Source: JANMQK01 sp031370485 (GTDB taxonomy: Bacteria > Acidobacteriota > Polarisedimenticolia > Gp22-AA2). From it: a DNA stretch of 29,235 bases. Positions 15,922 through 23,583 of the stretch are shown here, in pieces. Location: assembly GCA_031370485.1 (NCBI GenBank), contig JANMQK010000394.1, positions 1 through 29,235 of the forward strand, written 5' to 3'. Numbering within the stretch: the first letter of the stretch is position 1; each line of letters starts with the position of its first letter. Position numbers and translations under genes: made by a program. The notes beneath the pieces are model-generated. The model was not told where the DNA came from, did not search any database, and was given only the letters and a program-made list of their open reading frames with translations.

Positions 15922-17022
15922 TCAGCGGCGGACGAGTTTCTCGATGTTCTCGCGCAGGCAGAACTCCTGCAGCTTCTCCTCGCGCAGCGCCTGCTCCCGC
16001 AACAGGGAGACGAACCGCTTCTGGTGATGGATCAGCTCGGCGGTCAGCGTGTCGCCGGGCTTGAAGGAGTTTTTCTGGCGGGCATCGATCCACTCGGCGG
16101 CCGACTTCCGGATCCGGTCGACGAGGTCGCCGGGCGCTATCTGGGAGATTGGCACGCTGTCCTGATCCTTCGCATCGAGGGGCGTCACTTCCTTCGCCTT
16201 GCGCGCGAGATCGGCTGCGTACTGCGACTCCGTGGCGGTGGCGGGGTCGCGATCCAGGCCGAAGCTCGCCACGGCCTCGTCCCAGCGCCCCGTCGCCAGG
16301 AGGGCCAGGCCATGACGGTAGGGCTTCACCTGATCCGTGTCCGGGCTGAGCTTCAGGGCCTCGGCGTAACCCGCGACGGCTTCCTCGTAATGGTGGCCCT
16401 GCCGGTCGAGATCGGCGACCCGGACGACAGCCAGGGTCTGATAGGCGGGGTTGTCTCCCTGTTTCTTGGAGAAGGCCGACACGGCGCGCCGGTAGGCGGC
16501 TTCGGCGTCGGCCGGCTCGCTCAGGAAATCGTGAATCCGCGCGAGACGGAACCAATCCTCCCCCGACAGCCTGCCCGCGTTGACCCCCTTCTCGATCTCC
16601 TTGACGGCCTGCGCACCGTACTTCCGCATCGCCTCCAGGTCCTTGGCCTCGTACTTGAGGACGACCAGGTAATAGAGCCGCTCCAGCGTCGCGCCCCCTT
16701 CGGCCGCGATCTCCTTTTCCAGAAGCGGCGCCGCCTGCTCCCAGGCTTCCTTCCGCGCCTCCATCTTGCCTTCGACCTGCGCGCGGCAAAAACCGACCTG
16801 GTAGAGGAGAGTGCCGGTGGGCTGGGTGTTCTGGCTGGTTTTGAGGAGGAGGGGAAGCGCCTCGGCGTACTTCCCCTGGTTGTAAAGGGCCTCCCCCGCC
16901 GAGACCCCCTTGCGCGCGCCCTGATCCGAGGAGCAGCCCCCCGTCAGGATCGCCAGTGAGACGACGACTCCCGCGAGAAACTGCCGCGATCCGCGTCCGC
17001 GCTGCAGATTCGCTTTCGTCAT
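15922..17022 (-). CDS. TPR-repeat lipoprotein
   Basis: A 366-residue protein starting with a lipoprotein signal: basic RGRGSRQ, hydrophobic FLAGVVVSLAIL, then lipobox TGGC with lipidated Cys30. The rest is helical with tetratricopeptide-like units (EALYNQGKYAEALPLLLKT; AEAAYRRAVSAFSKK; EEAVAGYAEALKLSPDT; LATGRWDEAVASFG). The acidic residue after the Cys is absent (Ser-Ser follows), so export to the outer membrane is possible. Function is not known; TPR lipoproteins often act as scaffolds for envelope complexes. The ATG at 17022 follows the tgt stop by 14 bases; an upstream ATG at 17040 overlaps tgt and has no clear site. Confidence 0.82.
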   Translation of the reverse strand: MTKANLQRGRGSRQFLAGVVVSLAILTGGCSSDQGARKGVSAGEALYNQGKYAEALPLLLKTSQNTQPTGTLLYQVGFCRAQVEGKMEARKEAWEQAAPLLEKEIAAEGGATLERLYYLVVLKYEAKDLEAMRKYGAQAVKEIEKGVNAGRLSGEDWFRLARIHDFLSEPADAEAAYRRAVSAFSKKQGDNPAYQTLAVVRVADLDRQGHHYEEAVAGYAEALKLSPDTDQVKPYRHGLALLATGRWDEAVASFGLDRDPATATESQYAADLARKAKEVTPLDAKDQDSVPISQIAPGDLVDRIRKSAAEWIDARQKNSFKPGDTLTAELIHHQKRFVSLLREQALREEKLQEFCLRENIEKLVRR

Positions 17023-17036
17023 GGCGCGGGATGATA

Positions 17037-18215
17037 TCACTCGGTTCCCGGGCCCGCAACGTGATCGGCTTTCCCGACGGACGACGTGTCGCCGGGAGGA
17101 TCGTTCCGCTGCCGCCGGCGGAAGGCTTCGGCGAAGCCGGCGTACCGGCCCGCCTCGATCGCCTGCCGCGCCCCCCTCATCAGGGTCGCGTAGTGGTGGA
17201 GGTTATGCAGGGTGTTCAGCCGCATCGACAGGATTTCCCCCGCCAGGTACAGGTGTCGCAGGTAGGCGCGCGAGTAATGGCGGCAGACCGGGCAGGAGCA
17301 CTCCTCGTCCACGGGCCGCGGATCCTCGCGGAACTCGCTGCGCTTGATCTGGATCCGGCCCCCGTTCGTGAACAAGCAGCCGTTTCGCGCGTTGCGCGTC
17401 GGGAGGACGCAGTCGAACAGGTCGATGCCGAGAGCCATCATCTCCACCAGGTCGGAAGGGGTTCCCATGCCCATCAAGTAGCGCGGCCTGTCGCCGGGGA
17501 GAAGCGGCGCCGTGAGGGCCACCGTCGCCCGGCTCAGGGCCGCCGACTCGCCCACCGAGACCCCGCCGATCGCATACCCGTCGAATCCCACGGCCGTGAG
17601 CGCCTCGGCGCTCCGCCCCCTGAGATCGGCCGCGTCGCCCCCCTGGACGATGCCGAAGAGTGCCCCGGCGCCCTCCGGGAACGCGTCCCGCGAGCGCCGG
17701 CCCCAGAGCGAGGTCCGGGCCACGGCGGCTTCGAGCCGGGAACGCTCCGAGGGGAGCGGCGGGCAGTCGTCGAAGGCCATGGCGATGTCGCTCCCGAGCG
17801 CCGCCTGGATGGCCATGCTCCTCTCGGGAGTCATCTCCAGGAGCGACCCGTCAAGGTGGGAGCGGAAACGGACCCCGTCGTCGGAGATCGAGCGCAGATC
17901 CGCCAGGCTGAGCACCTGGAAGCCGCCGCTGTCGGTCAGGATCCCCCGCTCCCAGTGCATGAAGCGGTGCAGACCGCCGAGGCGGCGGATCACCTCCTCC
18001 CCAGGGCGGATCGCCAGGTGGTAGGTGTTTCCCAGGACCATCTCGTATCCGGCGTCCACTAGTTCCTCGGGGGTGATGCCCTTGACCGTGCCCTGCGTGC
18101 CGACCGGCATGAAGGCGGGGGTCTCGACCGTGCCGTGCCGGGTGATCAGCCGGCCGCGCCGCGCGGCGGTCGAACCGTCACGCGCCAGGATCGTGAAGGA
18201 GAGTCGCGGGCTCAC
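17037..18215 (-). CDS. tgt: queuine tRNA-ribosyltransferase (TGT)
   Basis: A 392-residue enzyme that swaps guanine-34 in GUN-anticodon tRNAs for preQ1. Visible motifs: MPVGTQGTVKG, the base-binding LTDSGGFQV (Asp about 95), FGIVQGG, GYAIGGVSVGE, the nucleophile Asp region LFDCVLPTRNARNG, and zinc ligands CSCPVC with a later His in NTLHNLHHY. Start: the GTG at 18215 overlaps the queA stop as GTGA, giving MSPRLSFTIL; earlier in-frame codons lie wholly inside queA. A C-terminal tail of about 25 residues follows the usual end. Translational coupling with queA fits their joint pathway. Confidence 0.96.
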   Translation of the reverse strand: MSPRLSFTILARDGSTAARRGRLITRHGTVETPAFMPVGTQGTVKGITPEELVDAGYEMVLGNTYHLAIRPGEEVIRRLGGLHRFMHWERGILTDSGGFQVLSLADLRSISDDGVRFRSHLDGSLLEMTPERSMAIQAALGSDIAMAFDDCPPLPSERSRLEAAVARTSLWGRRSRDAFPEGAGALFGIVQGGDAADLRGRSAEALTAVGFDGYAIGGVSVGESAALSRATVALTAPLLPGDRPRYLMGMGTPSDLVEMMALGIDLFDCVLPTRNARNGCLFTNGGRIQIKRSEFREDPRPVDEECSCPVCRHYSRAYLRHLYLAGEILSMRLNTLHNLHHYATLMRGARQAIEAGRYAGFAEAFRRRQRNDPPGDTSSVGKADHVAGPGTE

Positions 18216-19279
18216 AGGATGAGCATCGCGTCGCCGTAGGAGTAGAAGCGGAACCGGCGGGCCACGGCCTCGCGGTAGGCAGCCAGGATCCGCTCGCGCC
18301 CCGCGAACGCGGCGACCAGGACCAGAAGCGACGTGCGCGGGAGGTGAAGGTTTGTGATCAGGGCGTCCACAGCGCGAAAGGTGTGTCCCGGCGTGATGTA
18401 GAGGGAACAGGGGCCCTCTCCCGCCTGCGGGCGGCCGGTGAGGGCCGCGCGATCCTCGAGAACCCGCGTCACGGTCGTGCCCACCGCCACGACGCGCCCT
18501 CCGCGGGCCCGGCATGCCTCCCAGGCCCGCACGACCTGCTCGGAAAGGCGGAATCGCTCCGGCTCGATCCGGTGGTCCGCGATACGCTCGGTCCGGATCG
18601 GCCGGAAGGTTCCCGGCCCGACATGCAGCGTGAGCATGGCCGTTTCTATGCCCCGGCGGCGCAGGTCCCCGAGAAGCCCCTCGGTGAAGTGAAGCCCCGC
18701 CGTCGGCGCGGCGATCGCCCCCTCCTCCCGCGCGTAAACGGTCTGGTAACGCTCCCGGTCGAGCGCCTCGCGGTGATCGGCGGGCTCGCGCCTTATGTAG
18801 GGGGGCAGGGGCATGGCTCCATGGCGGCGAATCGCGTCATCGGGGCGCCCCTCGGAAGAGGTGAGCCGCACCCAGAGCGTGGCGTCCGGCGCCTCGCCGA
18901 CGATTTCCGCCTCGAACCCGGGGGCTATCGCCAGCCGCGCGCCGGGCCGCAGGCCCTTCATGGGCGACGCCATACAGCGCCAGTCGCCGGCGGCGAGGGC
19001 TTCGCCTGGCGACGCTGGAGCGCCACGTTCCACGAGGAGAAGCTCCACCCGGCCTCCCGTGGGCTTCGCCGCCAGAAGGCGCGCCGGGAACACCCGCGTG
19101 TCGTTCAGCACCAGCAGGTCGCCCGGCCGCAGGAACCCTCCCAGAGCGCCGAACGTCGTTTCCACGAGCCCTTCCGACGCCCGGTCGAGGACCAGTAGCC
19201 GCGACCCGTCGCGGCGCTCCGGGGGCTCCTGCGCCACCAGCTCGTGCGGGAGCGGGTAGTCGAATTCCTCGGTCTTCAT
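18212..19279 (-). CDS. queA: S-adenosylmethionine:tRNA ribosyltransferase-isomerase
   Basis: A 355-residue enzyme that transfers and isomerises the ribosyl part of SAM onto preQ1-tRNA, giving epoxyqueuosine. It begins EEFDYPLPHELVAQEP and has LVLNDTRVFPARL, IAAPTAGLHFTE, TLHVGPGTFRP and LHLPRTSLLVLVAAFAG, all diagnostic of QueA. Length matches the family (about 340-360). The ATG at 19279 overlaps the queC stop (ATGA); longer in-frame readings only run through queC on a different frame. It overlaps tgt by four bases at its other end. Confidence 0.96.
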   Translation of the reverse strand: MKTEEFDYPLPHELVAQEPPERRDGSRLLVLDRASEGLVETTFGALGGFLRPGDLLVLNDTRVFPARLLAAKPTGGRVELLLVERGAPASPGEALAAGDWRCMASPMKGLRPGARLAIAPGFEAEIVGEAPDATLWVRLTSSEGRPDDAIRRHGAMPLPPYIRREPADHREALDRERYQTVYAREEGAIAAPTAGLHFTEGLLGDLRRRGIETAMLTLHVGPGTFRPIRTERIADHRIEPERFRLSEQVVRAWEACRARGGRVVAVGTTVTRVLEDRAALTGRPQAGEGPCSLYITPGHTFRAVDALITNLHLPRTSLLVLVAAFAGRERILAAYREAVARRFRFYSYGDAMLIL

Positions 19280-19962
19280 GACGCGTAGGGCAGCGGGTCG
19301 GCCGCCCCGGCCTCGCGGAAACCCTTCAGCCGAAGACGGCAGGACTCGCAGCGGCCGCAGGCCGCCTCGGAAGCGGTGTAGCACGACCAGGTCAGGTGGA
19401 AGGGCGCCTGTAGCCGCAGTCCCTCCTGCACGATCTGCGCCTTGGTCATGTGGATCAGGGGCGTCACGACGGTCAGTCCGGTCTCGGGCCGGGTGCCGAG
19501 CCGCACCAGATTGTTGAACGCGTCGTAAAACTGCTCGCGGCAGTCGGGATAGCCGCTGCTGTCCTCCTCGACCGCGCCGATGTAAACGCGGCGCGCCCCG
19601 AGGACCTCGGCCCAGGAGACCGCAAGAGCCAGCAGGTGCGTGTTCCGGAACGGGACGTAGGTGTCGGGCACGGTCGAACCGGCGCGCCGGGCGTCGATGG
19701 CGTCGCGCGACGGGTCGGTCAGGGCGGACCCCCCGATCACCCGGAGATGATCGAACCCGGCGACCAGGGTGCGCGCGATACAGTAGTGACGCGCGACGGC
19801 ATGGAACGCGCGGAGCTCCCGGGCTTCCGTGCGCTGGCCGTAACGCACGTGGAGGAGCGCCAGGTCGTCGGTCTGGCGGGCGATGGCGGCGGTCACGCAG
19901 GAGTCCATGCCGCCGCTCAGCAGGACGACGCCCAGGGGCCGCGCGGCGCTCGAGGAGGCCAT
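19276..19962 (-). CDS. queC: 7-cyano-7-deazaguanine synthase
   Basis: A 228-residue ATP-dependent enzyme that converts 7-carboxy-7-deazaguanine to preQ0. The PP-loop LLSGGMDSCV lies at about residues 13-22. The substrate region TYVPFRNTHLLALAVS is typical. Four cysteines near the C-terminus (CYTASEAACGRCESC) form the zinc site. The ATG at 19962 lies eight bases after the queE stop; the frame is open further upstream, but that part overlaps queE. Its stop overlaps the queA start. Confidence 0.95.
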   Translation of the reverse strand: MASSSAARPLGVVLLSGGMDSCVTAAIARQTDDLALLHVRYGQRTEARELRAFHAVARHYCIARTLVAGFDHLRVIGGSALTDPSRDAIDARRAGSTVPDTYVPFRNTHLLALAVSWAEVLGARRVYIGAVEEDSSGYPDCREQFYDAFNNLVRLGTRPETGLTVVTPLIHMTKAQIVQEGLRLQAPFHLTWSCYTASEAACGRCESCRLRLKGFREAGAADPLPYAS

Positions 19963-19970
19963 GGCCCTCT

Positions 19971-20648
19971 TCAGACGCCCCGCATGTCGGCGGGCCAGAT
20001 GTACTTGTGGATCTGCAACTGCAGCCGCACCGTGAGCCGGTCGGCCAGAATCCACTCCGCCAGGGTCCTCGGAGAAAGCGATCCGTGGACCGGCGAGAAC
20101 AGCAGACCGCAGATCCGGTCGATGCCGTGACGCGTGATCGCATCTTTGGCCCACTCGTAGTCGGCGCGGTCCGCGATCACGAACTTGACCTCGTCCCCGG
20201 GTTTCAGCGAGGCGACGTTCTCCATGAGGTTCGTCCCGTCCATACCGCTGCCCGGACACTTAAGGTCCATCACGACCATCGCCCTTCGATCGATTCTCCC
20301 GATGTCGAGGCTCCCCCCCGTCTCGATTGCCACCTCGTGCCCGCGGTCGAGCAGGACACCGATGAGGTCGTGCACACCTTCCTGCGCCAGGGGCTCCCCC
20401 CCGGTGACCAGGACATAGCGCGTGCCGTAGCGGTCCACCTGCTCCGCCACCTCTCCCACGTTCATGGGCCGTCCCTCGTCGAAAGCGTAGGCCGTGTCGC
20501 ACCAGGAGCAGCGCAGGTTGCACCCCGTGAGCCTCACGAGGACACAGGGCCGCCCCGCGTGGCGCGATTCCCCCTGGATGCTGTGGAAGATCTCGTTGAT
20601 CACGAGCCGGGTCGCCGCGCGATCGCGGACCGCGGTGATGGCGCTCAT
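19971..20648 (-). CDS. queE: 7-carboxy-7-deazaguanine synthase (radical SAM)
   Basis: A 225-residue radical SAM enzyme that contracts 6-carboxytetrahydropterin to 7-carboxy-7-deazaguanine. It has NEIFHSIQGESRHAGRPCV at the start, the cluster-binding CNLRCSWCDTAYAF (CxxxCxxC) and the SAM glycine motif VTGGEPLAQ. DLKCPGSGM and LQLQIHKYIWP at the end match QueE. The ATG overlaps the nfo stop (ATGA). The substrate-making enzyme QueD is not encoded in this window. Confidence 0.95.
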   Translation of the reverse strand: MSAITAVRDRAATRLVINEIFHSIQGESRHAGRPCVLVRLTGCNLRCSWCDTAYAFDEGRPMNVGEVAEQVDRYGTRYVLVTGGEPLAQEGVHDLIGVLLDRGHEVAIETGGSLDIGRIDRRAMVVMDLKCPGSGMDGTNLMENVASLKPGDEVKFVIADRADYEWAKDAITRHGIDRICGLLFSPVHGSLSPRTLAEWILADRLTVRLQLQIHKYIWPADMRGV

Positions 20649-21595
20649 GCCCGCGCCCTCCCCCGGGACGCCTCCGGCCCCGGCGGGGGCGCCGCGGGGG
20701 CGGCCGCCACGAGCCCCATGAGCACGCCCAGGTTGAGGACGTCCTCATGGCAGTCCTCGCCTTTCGGCGTCTCGAGAAGGAACGGGCGGTCCGCGAGACG
20801 GGCATCGTTCATCAGGAGGCGGAAGGCCCCGGTCCCCAGGAATCCCCTGCCGATCTGCTCGTGGCGGTCGACCCGGCACCCGAGGTCCTTCTTCGAATCG
20901 TTGACGTGGAGGGCGCGCAACCTGCCAAAACCGATCTCGCCGTCAAAACGGCGAAACGTCTCGTCGTAGCCGGTCTGCGTGCGGAGGTCGTAGCCGGCCG
21001 CGAAAACGTGGCAGGTGTCGAGGCAGACTCCGATCCGCCCGGGATCCCCGGCGCGCGCGATGATTGCGGCGATCTGCTCAAAGGTGTGCCCGATCACGGT
21101 CCCCTGCCCCGCGGTCGTCTCGATCGCGATCCCGGCCGTGTCCGCGGCGACCCGCTCGTGGACGAGATCGATCGCCTCGGCCATGCGCCGCACCCCGAAT
21201 TCGACCCCCTGCCCCATGTGCCCGCCCGGGTGGACGACGAGCCACGGCACCCCCAGCAGGGCGCAACGTTCGAGCTCCTCGGCGCAGGCCTCGATCGAAC
21301 GGCGCCAGAGCGAATCGTCGGGCGAGCAGAGGTTGATGAGGTAGGAGTCGTGCGCGACGACCGCGTCGATGCGGGCGTCCCGGACCGCGTCCTTGAATCG
21401 ACTCACCTCGTCGTCCGGAAGCGGCCTGGCGGCCCACTGGTTGCTGTTCTTTGTGAAGATCTGCAGGGCGGTGCAGCCGACGGCCGCCGCGCGCGCGACG
21501 GCCCGGTCGACACCCCCGGCGATCGACATGTGAGCGCCCAGCGGCCGTCTGGGTATCGTCCACTTGACGGGTGCGCTGGCCAGGCGATCGGTCAC
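20645..21595 (-). CDS. nfo: endonuclease IV (AP endonuclease)
   Basis: A 316-residue TIM-barrel, three-zinc enzyme that cuts DNA 5' of abasic sites in base-excision repair. Motifs: LGAHMSIAGGVD, NSNQWAARPL, IAIETTAGQG, GVCLDTCHVFAAGYD, LHVNDSKKDLG, DRHEQIGRGFLG. The C-terminus carries a proline/alanine-rich tail not needed for the fold. Start: the GTG at 21595 is preceded by AAGGGAGA about eight bases upstream; longer in-frame readings lack such a site. It sits 62 bases after the nucleotidyltransferase-like gene and overlaps queE by four bases. Its place at the head of a queuosine operon is unusual, and no functional link is known. Confidence 0.95.
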   Translation of the reverse strand: MTDRLASAPVKWTIPRRPLGAHMSIAGGVDRAVARAAAVGCTALQIFTKNSNQWAARPLPDDEVSRFKDAVRDARIDAVVAHDSYLINLCSPDDSLWRRSIEACAEELERCALLGVPWLVVHPGGHMGQGVEFGVRRMAEAIDLVHERVAADTAGIAIETTAGQGTVIGHTFEQIAAIIARAGDPGRIGVCLDTCHVFAAGYDLRTQTGYDETFRRFDGEIGFGRLRALHVNDSKKDLGCRVDRHEQIGRGFLGTGAFRLLMNDARLADRPFLLETPKGEDCHEDVLNLGVLMGLVAAAPAAPPPGPEASRGRARA

Positions 21596-21657
21596 GATCC
21601 GTGTCTCCCTTGCGTTTCCGCCGCGCGGTGCAGGGTACCACCCGGTGATTCCGAGGG

Positions 21658-22815
21658 TCAATTCTCGCCGTCGCCGGGCGTCCCGGCGCCGCGACCCGCG
21701 GACGACACCGCCCACGGGAGGCGTCCCCGCCCGGCCACCCGGCGGAACGTCCTGGCCAGCGGGCGGGCCAGCACGCGTCCCGCCAGCAGGACGGCGTCGG
21801 TCGGCCGGTCGAGGATCAGGGGGCGGATCGGGTAACGCGGCCCGCCGTCCTCACCAATGTCGAGCATCTCAGCGGGCCCGTCCGACAGGTGACGGCGCAG
21901 GAGCCCGCGGCGAAGCGGCCCCGGCGCGCTTCCCTCGAGCAGCCCCGGCGGCGCCGCTCCGGGAAAGATCTTCTCCAGGTGGGCCAGGGCGAGGTGAAGG
22001 GCGATCCGGACCCGCCAGGACGCCGCGCGATCGAGGAGCCTCGCGGGGTCGATACTCCACCGGCGCAGCATCTCTCTGAGATCAATGATCCATTTCAGTG
22101 ACGGACCGAAGTAGTGGTCGGCGAGGTGCCCCACGTGGTAAAGCAGCGCGTCGTGCGCCTCCAGGCGGAGAGCGTCCATCCCCTCGAGGGCGCAGAGCTC
22201 CGAACGCCGCCACAGGGCCTCCTGATCGAATCTGAGGCGGAGCGGCAGGCCGAGCCACCAGTGGAACTCGAAGCCGCAACGGGCCGCTTCGGTCCGCCGC
22301 ATCTCGAAACGCCGATCCTCGGGGTAGTGCGGACCCACGGTGCCCTCATACCCGGCGTCCTGGAGGAGCCGGGCGGTCCGGCTCACGTCGCCGGGACGGA
22401 TCAGCAGGTCGACGTCGGTGAGAGCCCGCTCCGCCGGGTCGCGATACAGGTCGACCATGTAGGCGGCGCCCTTGAGAAGCACGAAGGGAACCCTCTGCCC
22501 GGCCAGGAGAGACGCGACCACGCGGAATTCCGCCAGCGCCGCAAGCGAATCGAGACCGGTCGCCCGATGGGCCCACGCCAGCGCCGCGGCCCAGGTCCGG
22601 GGAAGAGTTTCGGATCGTCCGTTGGAGGACCACAGGCCCTGGAGGTATCCGCCGCACTCATACCGCCGCAGGCAGGACCGGACGGCGGCCACGTCGAACT
22701 CACCCGCCGGCGGCTCGCCGCGCAGCAGCGCCACGACGGCCCGCTGGAGCGCGGGCTCCGGCGCGCCCGTCGCCGGAGAAGTGGTCGCGGAGCGGTCATG
22801 AGCGTTTGATGCCAA
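21658..22815 (-). CDS. nucleotidyltransferase-family protein (NTP_transf_5 type)
   Basis: A 385-residue protein whose central part matches the NTP_transf_5 (Uncharacterised nucleotidyltransferase) family: FVLLKGAAYMVDLY, then ERALTDVDLLIRPGD (the DxD metal pair), then EFHWWLGLP and HVGHLADHYFG. In other bacteria such proteins occur in polysaccharide and peptide-natural-product loci; the substrate is unknown. Start: an ATG at 22839 exists but overlaps a perfect TATAAT -10 box (22843-22838), so it would not be in the mRNA. The TTG at 22815 has GGGAG six bases upstream and is preferred. It is the first gene of the run leading to nfo and the queuosine genes. Confidence 0.75.
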   Translation of the reverse strand: MASNAHDRSATTSPATGAPEPALQRAVVALLRGEPPAGEFDVAAVRSCLRRYECGGYLQGLWSSNGRSETLPRTWAAALAWAHRATGLDSLAALAEFRVVASLLAGQRVPFVLLKGAAYMVDLYRDPAERALTDVDLLIRPGDVSRTARLLQDAGYEGTVGPHYPEDRRFEMRRTEAARCGFEFHWWLGLPLRLRFDQEALWRRSELCALEGMDALRLEAHDALLYHVGHLADHYFGPSLKWIIDLREMLRRWSIDPARLLDRAASWRVRIALHLALAHLEKIFPGAAPPGLLEGSAPGPLRRGLLRRHLSDGPAEMLDIGEDGGPRYPIRPLILDRPTDAVLLAGRVLARPLARTFRRVAGRGRLPWAVSSAGRGAGTPGDGEN

Positions 22816-22837
22816 CGGAGTCTCCCTCGTGCCGCCC

Positions 22838-22843
22838 ATTATA
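22838..22843 (-). promoter_or_regulatory. perfect -10 box heading the nfo/que operon
   Basis: TATAAT on the minus strand, inside a TATATATAAT run that stands out from the GC-rich surroundings. Predicted transcription start is near 22831, giving a leader of about 16 bases with GAGGGAGA before the TTG at 22815. No convincing -35 is visible. Confidence 0.55.
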
Positions 22844-22916
22844 TATACGCTCCGCCGGCTGCCAGCGAGACCGCTTGGGACAGCCCTTTGCGACGATAAG
22901 GCGTCACGGCCCGATC

Positions 22917-22945
22917 TTGACTTGATTCCGGCGCGGGTTTAGACT
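22917..22945 (+). promoter_or_regulatory. sigma-70-like promoter for the cysteine-motif lipoprotein gene
   Basis: TTGACT (22917-22922; five of six), a 17-base spacer, then TAGACT (22940-22945; four of six). It predicts a leader of about 38 bases ending in CAGGAG before the ATG at 22990. Confidence 0.55.
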
Positions 22946-22989
22946 TCGAACTCGCCGAATCGATCAGAAGCGTTCTCGAACAGGAGTCC

Positions 22990-23481
22990 ATGGTGATCAC
23001 GTCACGCGCTGAGGTTTTCCTTCTCGTCACGGCGTTGACCGGTGTCCTCGCTCTTCCGTCCTGCGGCGGCGCCCCCGAAAAACCGTCCCAGCCGGCCGCG
23101 GCCGGGCAGTCTTCCCCGAGCCCCGATACCCCCGAGCCTTCGACCACCGCGCCGCCTTCCGAACAGGCCGCCGGCGACGATCAGAAGGATGCCAACTACG
23201 ACCCTGCCAGGGCGGCGGGCGCGGTCAAGGGAGTGCCGGCGCCGGGCAACACGGCGCCGCTCGTCGCCGTCGCCAACTATTTCGCGGAACTGCCGGGGGT
23301 CAACCTTGGCGGTCTCAAGCCCCGGCAGCGTGAAGCCTTTCTACAGAGGGTGAACAGCGAGCTGTGCACCTGCGGCTGCAAGAACGACACGCTGGCCCGG
23401 TGCTACGTGAACGACCCCAGCTGCCCGGTCGTCAAAGGGATGGTCCAGGCGGTTCTCGACGAGGTCAAGGCCGGCAAGTAA
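22990..23481 (+). CDS. lipoprotein with C-terminal CTCGC cysteine motif
   Basis: A 163-residue protein. A signal peptide (FLLVTALTGVLAL) ends in lipobox LPSC with lipidated Cys25. A long Pro/Ser/Thr/Ala-rich linker (about 27-75) follows, then a small ordered domain ending in five cysteines: CTCGC (126, 128, 130), Cys138 and Cys145 in CYVNDPSCP. Similar CxCxC...C...C tails occur, as I recall, in envelope proteins of several environmental bacteria, sometimes fused to thioredoxin-like domains; a role in metal binding or thiol chemistry is inference. CAGGAG lies four bases before the ATG. The EF-G-2 gene follows after 102 bases with no obvious promoter between them. Confidence 0.78.
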   Translation: MVITSRAEVFLLVTALTGVLALPSCGGAPEKPSQPAAAGQSSPSPDTPEPSTTAPPSEQAAGDDQKDANYDPARAAGAVKGVPAPGNTAPLVAVANYFAELPGVNLGGLKPRQREAFLQRVNSELCTCGCKNDTLARCYVNDPSCPVVKGMVQAVLDEVKAGK

Positions 23482-23482
23482 C

Positions 23483-23515
23483 GTGATGTTGAACGCATCA
23501 CACATCGAACGTTCG
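23483..23515 (+). repeat. hairpin and palindrome between the lipoprotein and EF-G-2 genes
   Basis: Immediately after the lipoprotein stop, GTGATG (23483-23488) pairs with CATCAC (23496-23501). A perfect 10-base palindrome CGAACGTTCG follows at 23506-23515. There is no T-run, so an intrinsic terminator is not supported; an mRNA-stabilising hairpin or an operator is possible. Confidence 0.45.
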
Positions 23516-23583
23516 CGATCGGCGGGGTCGCCTGTCCCGCAAGTTTTCCGGGGGCGCTCATCCGTTCGTGTGGAGGCGCCCTC

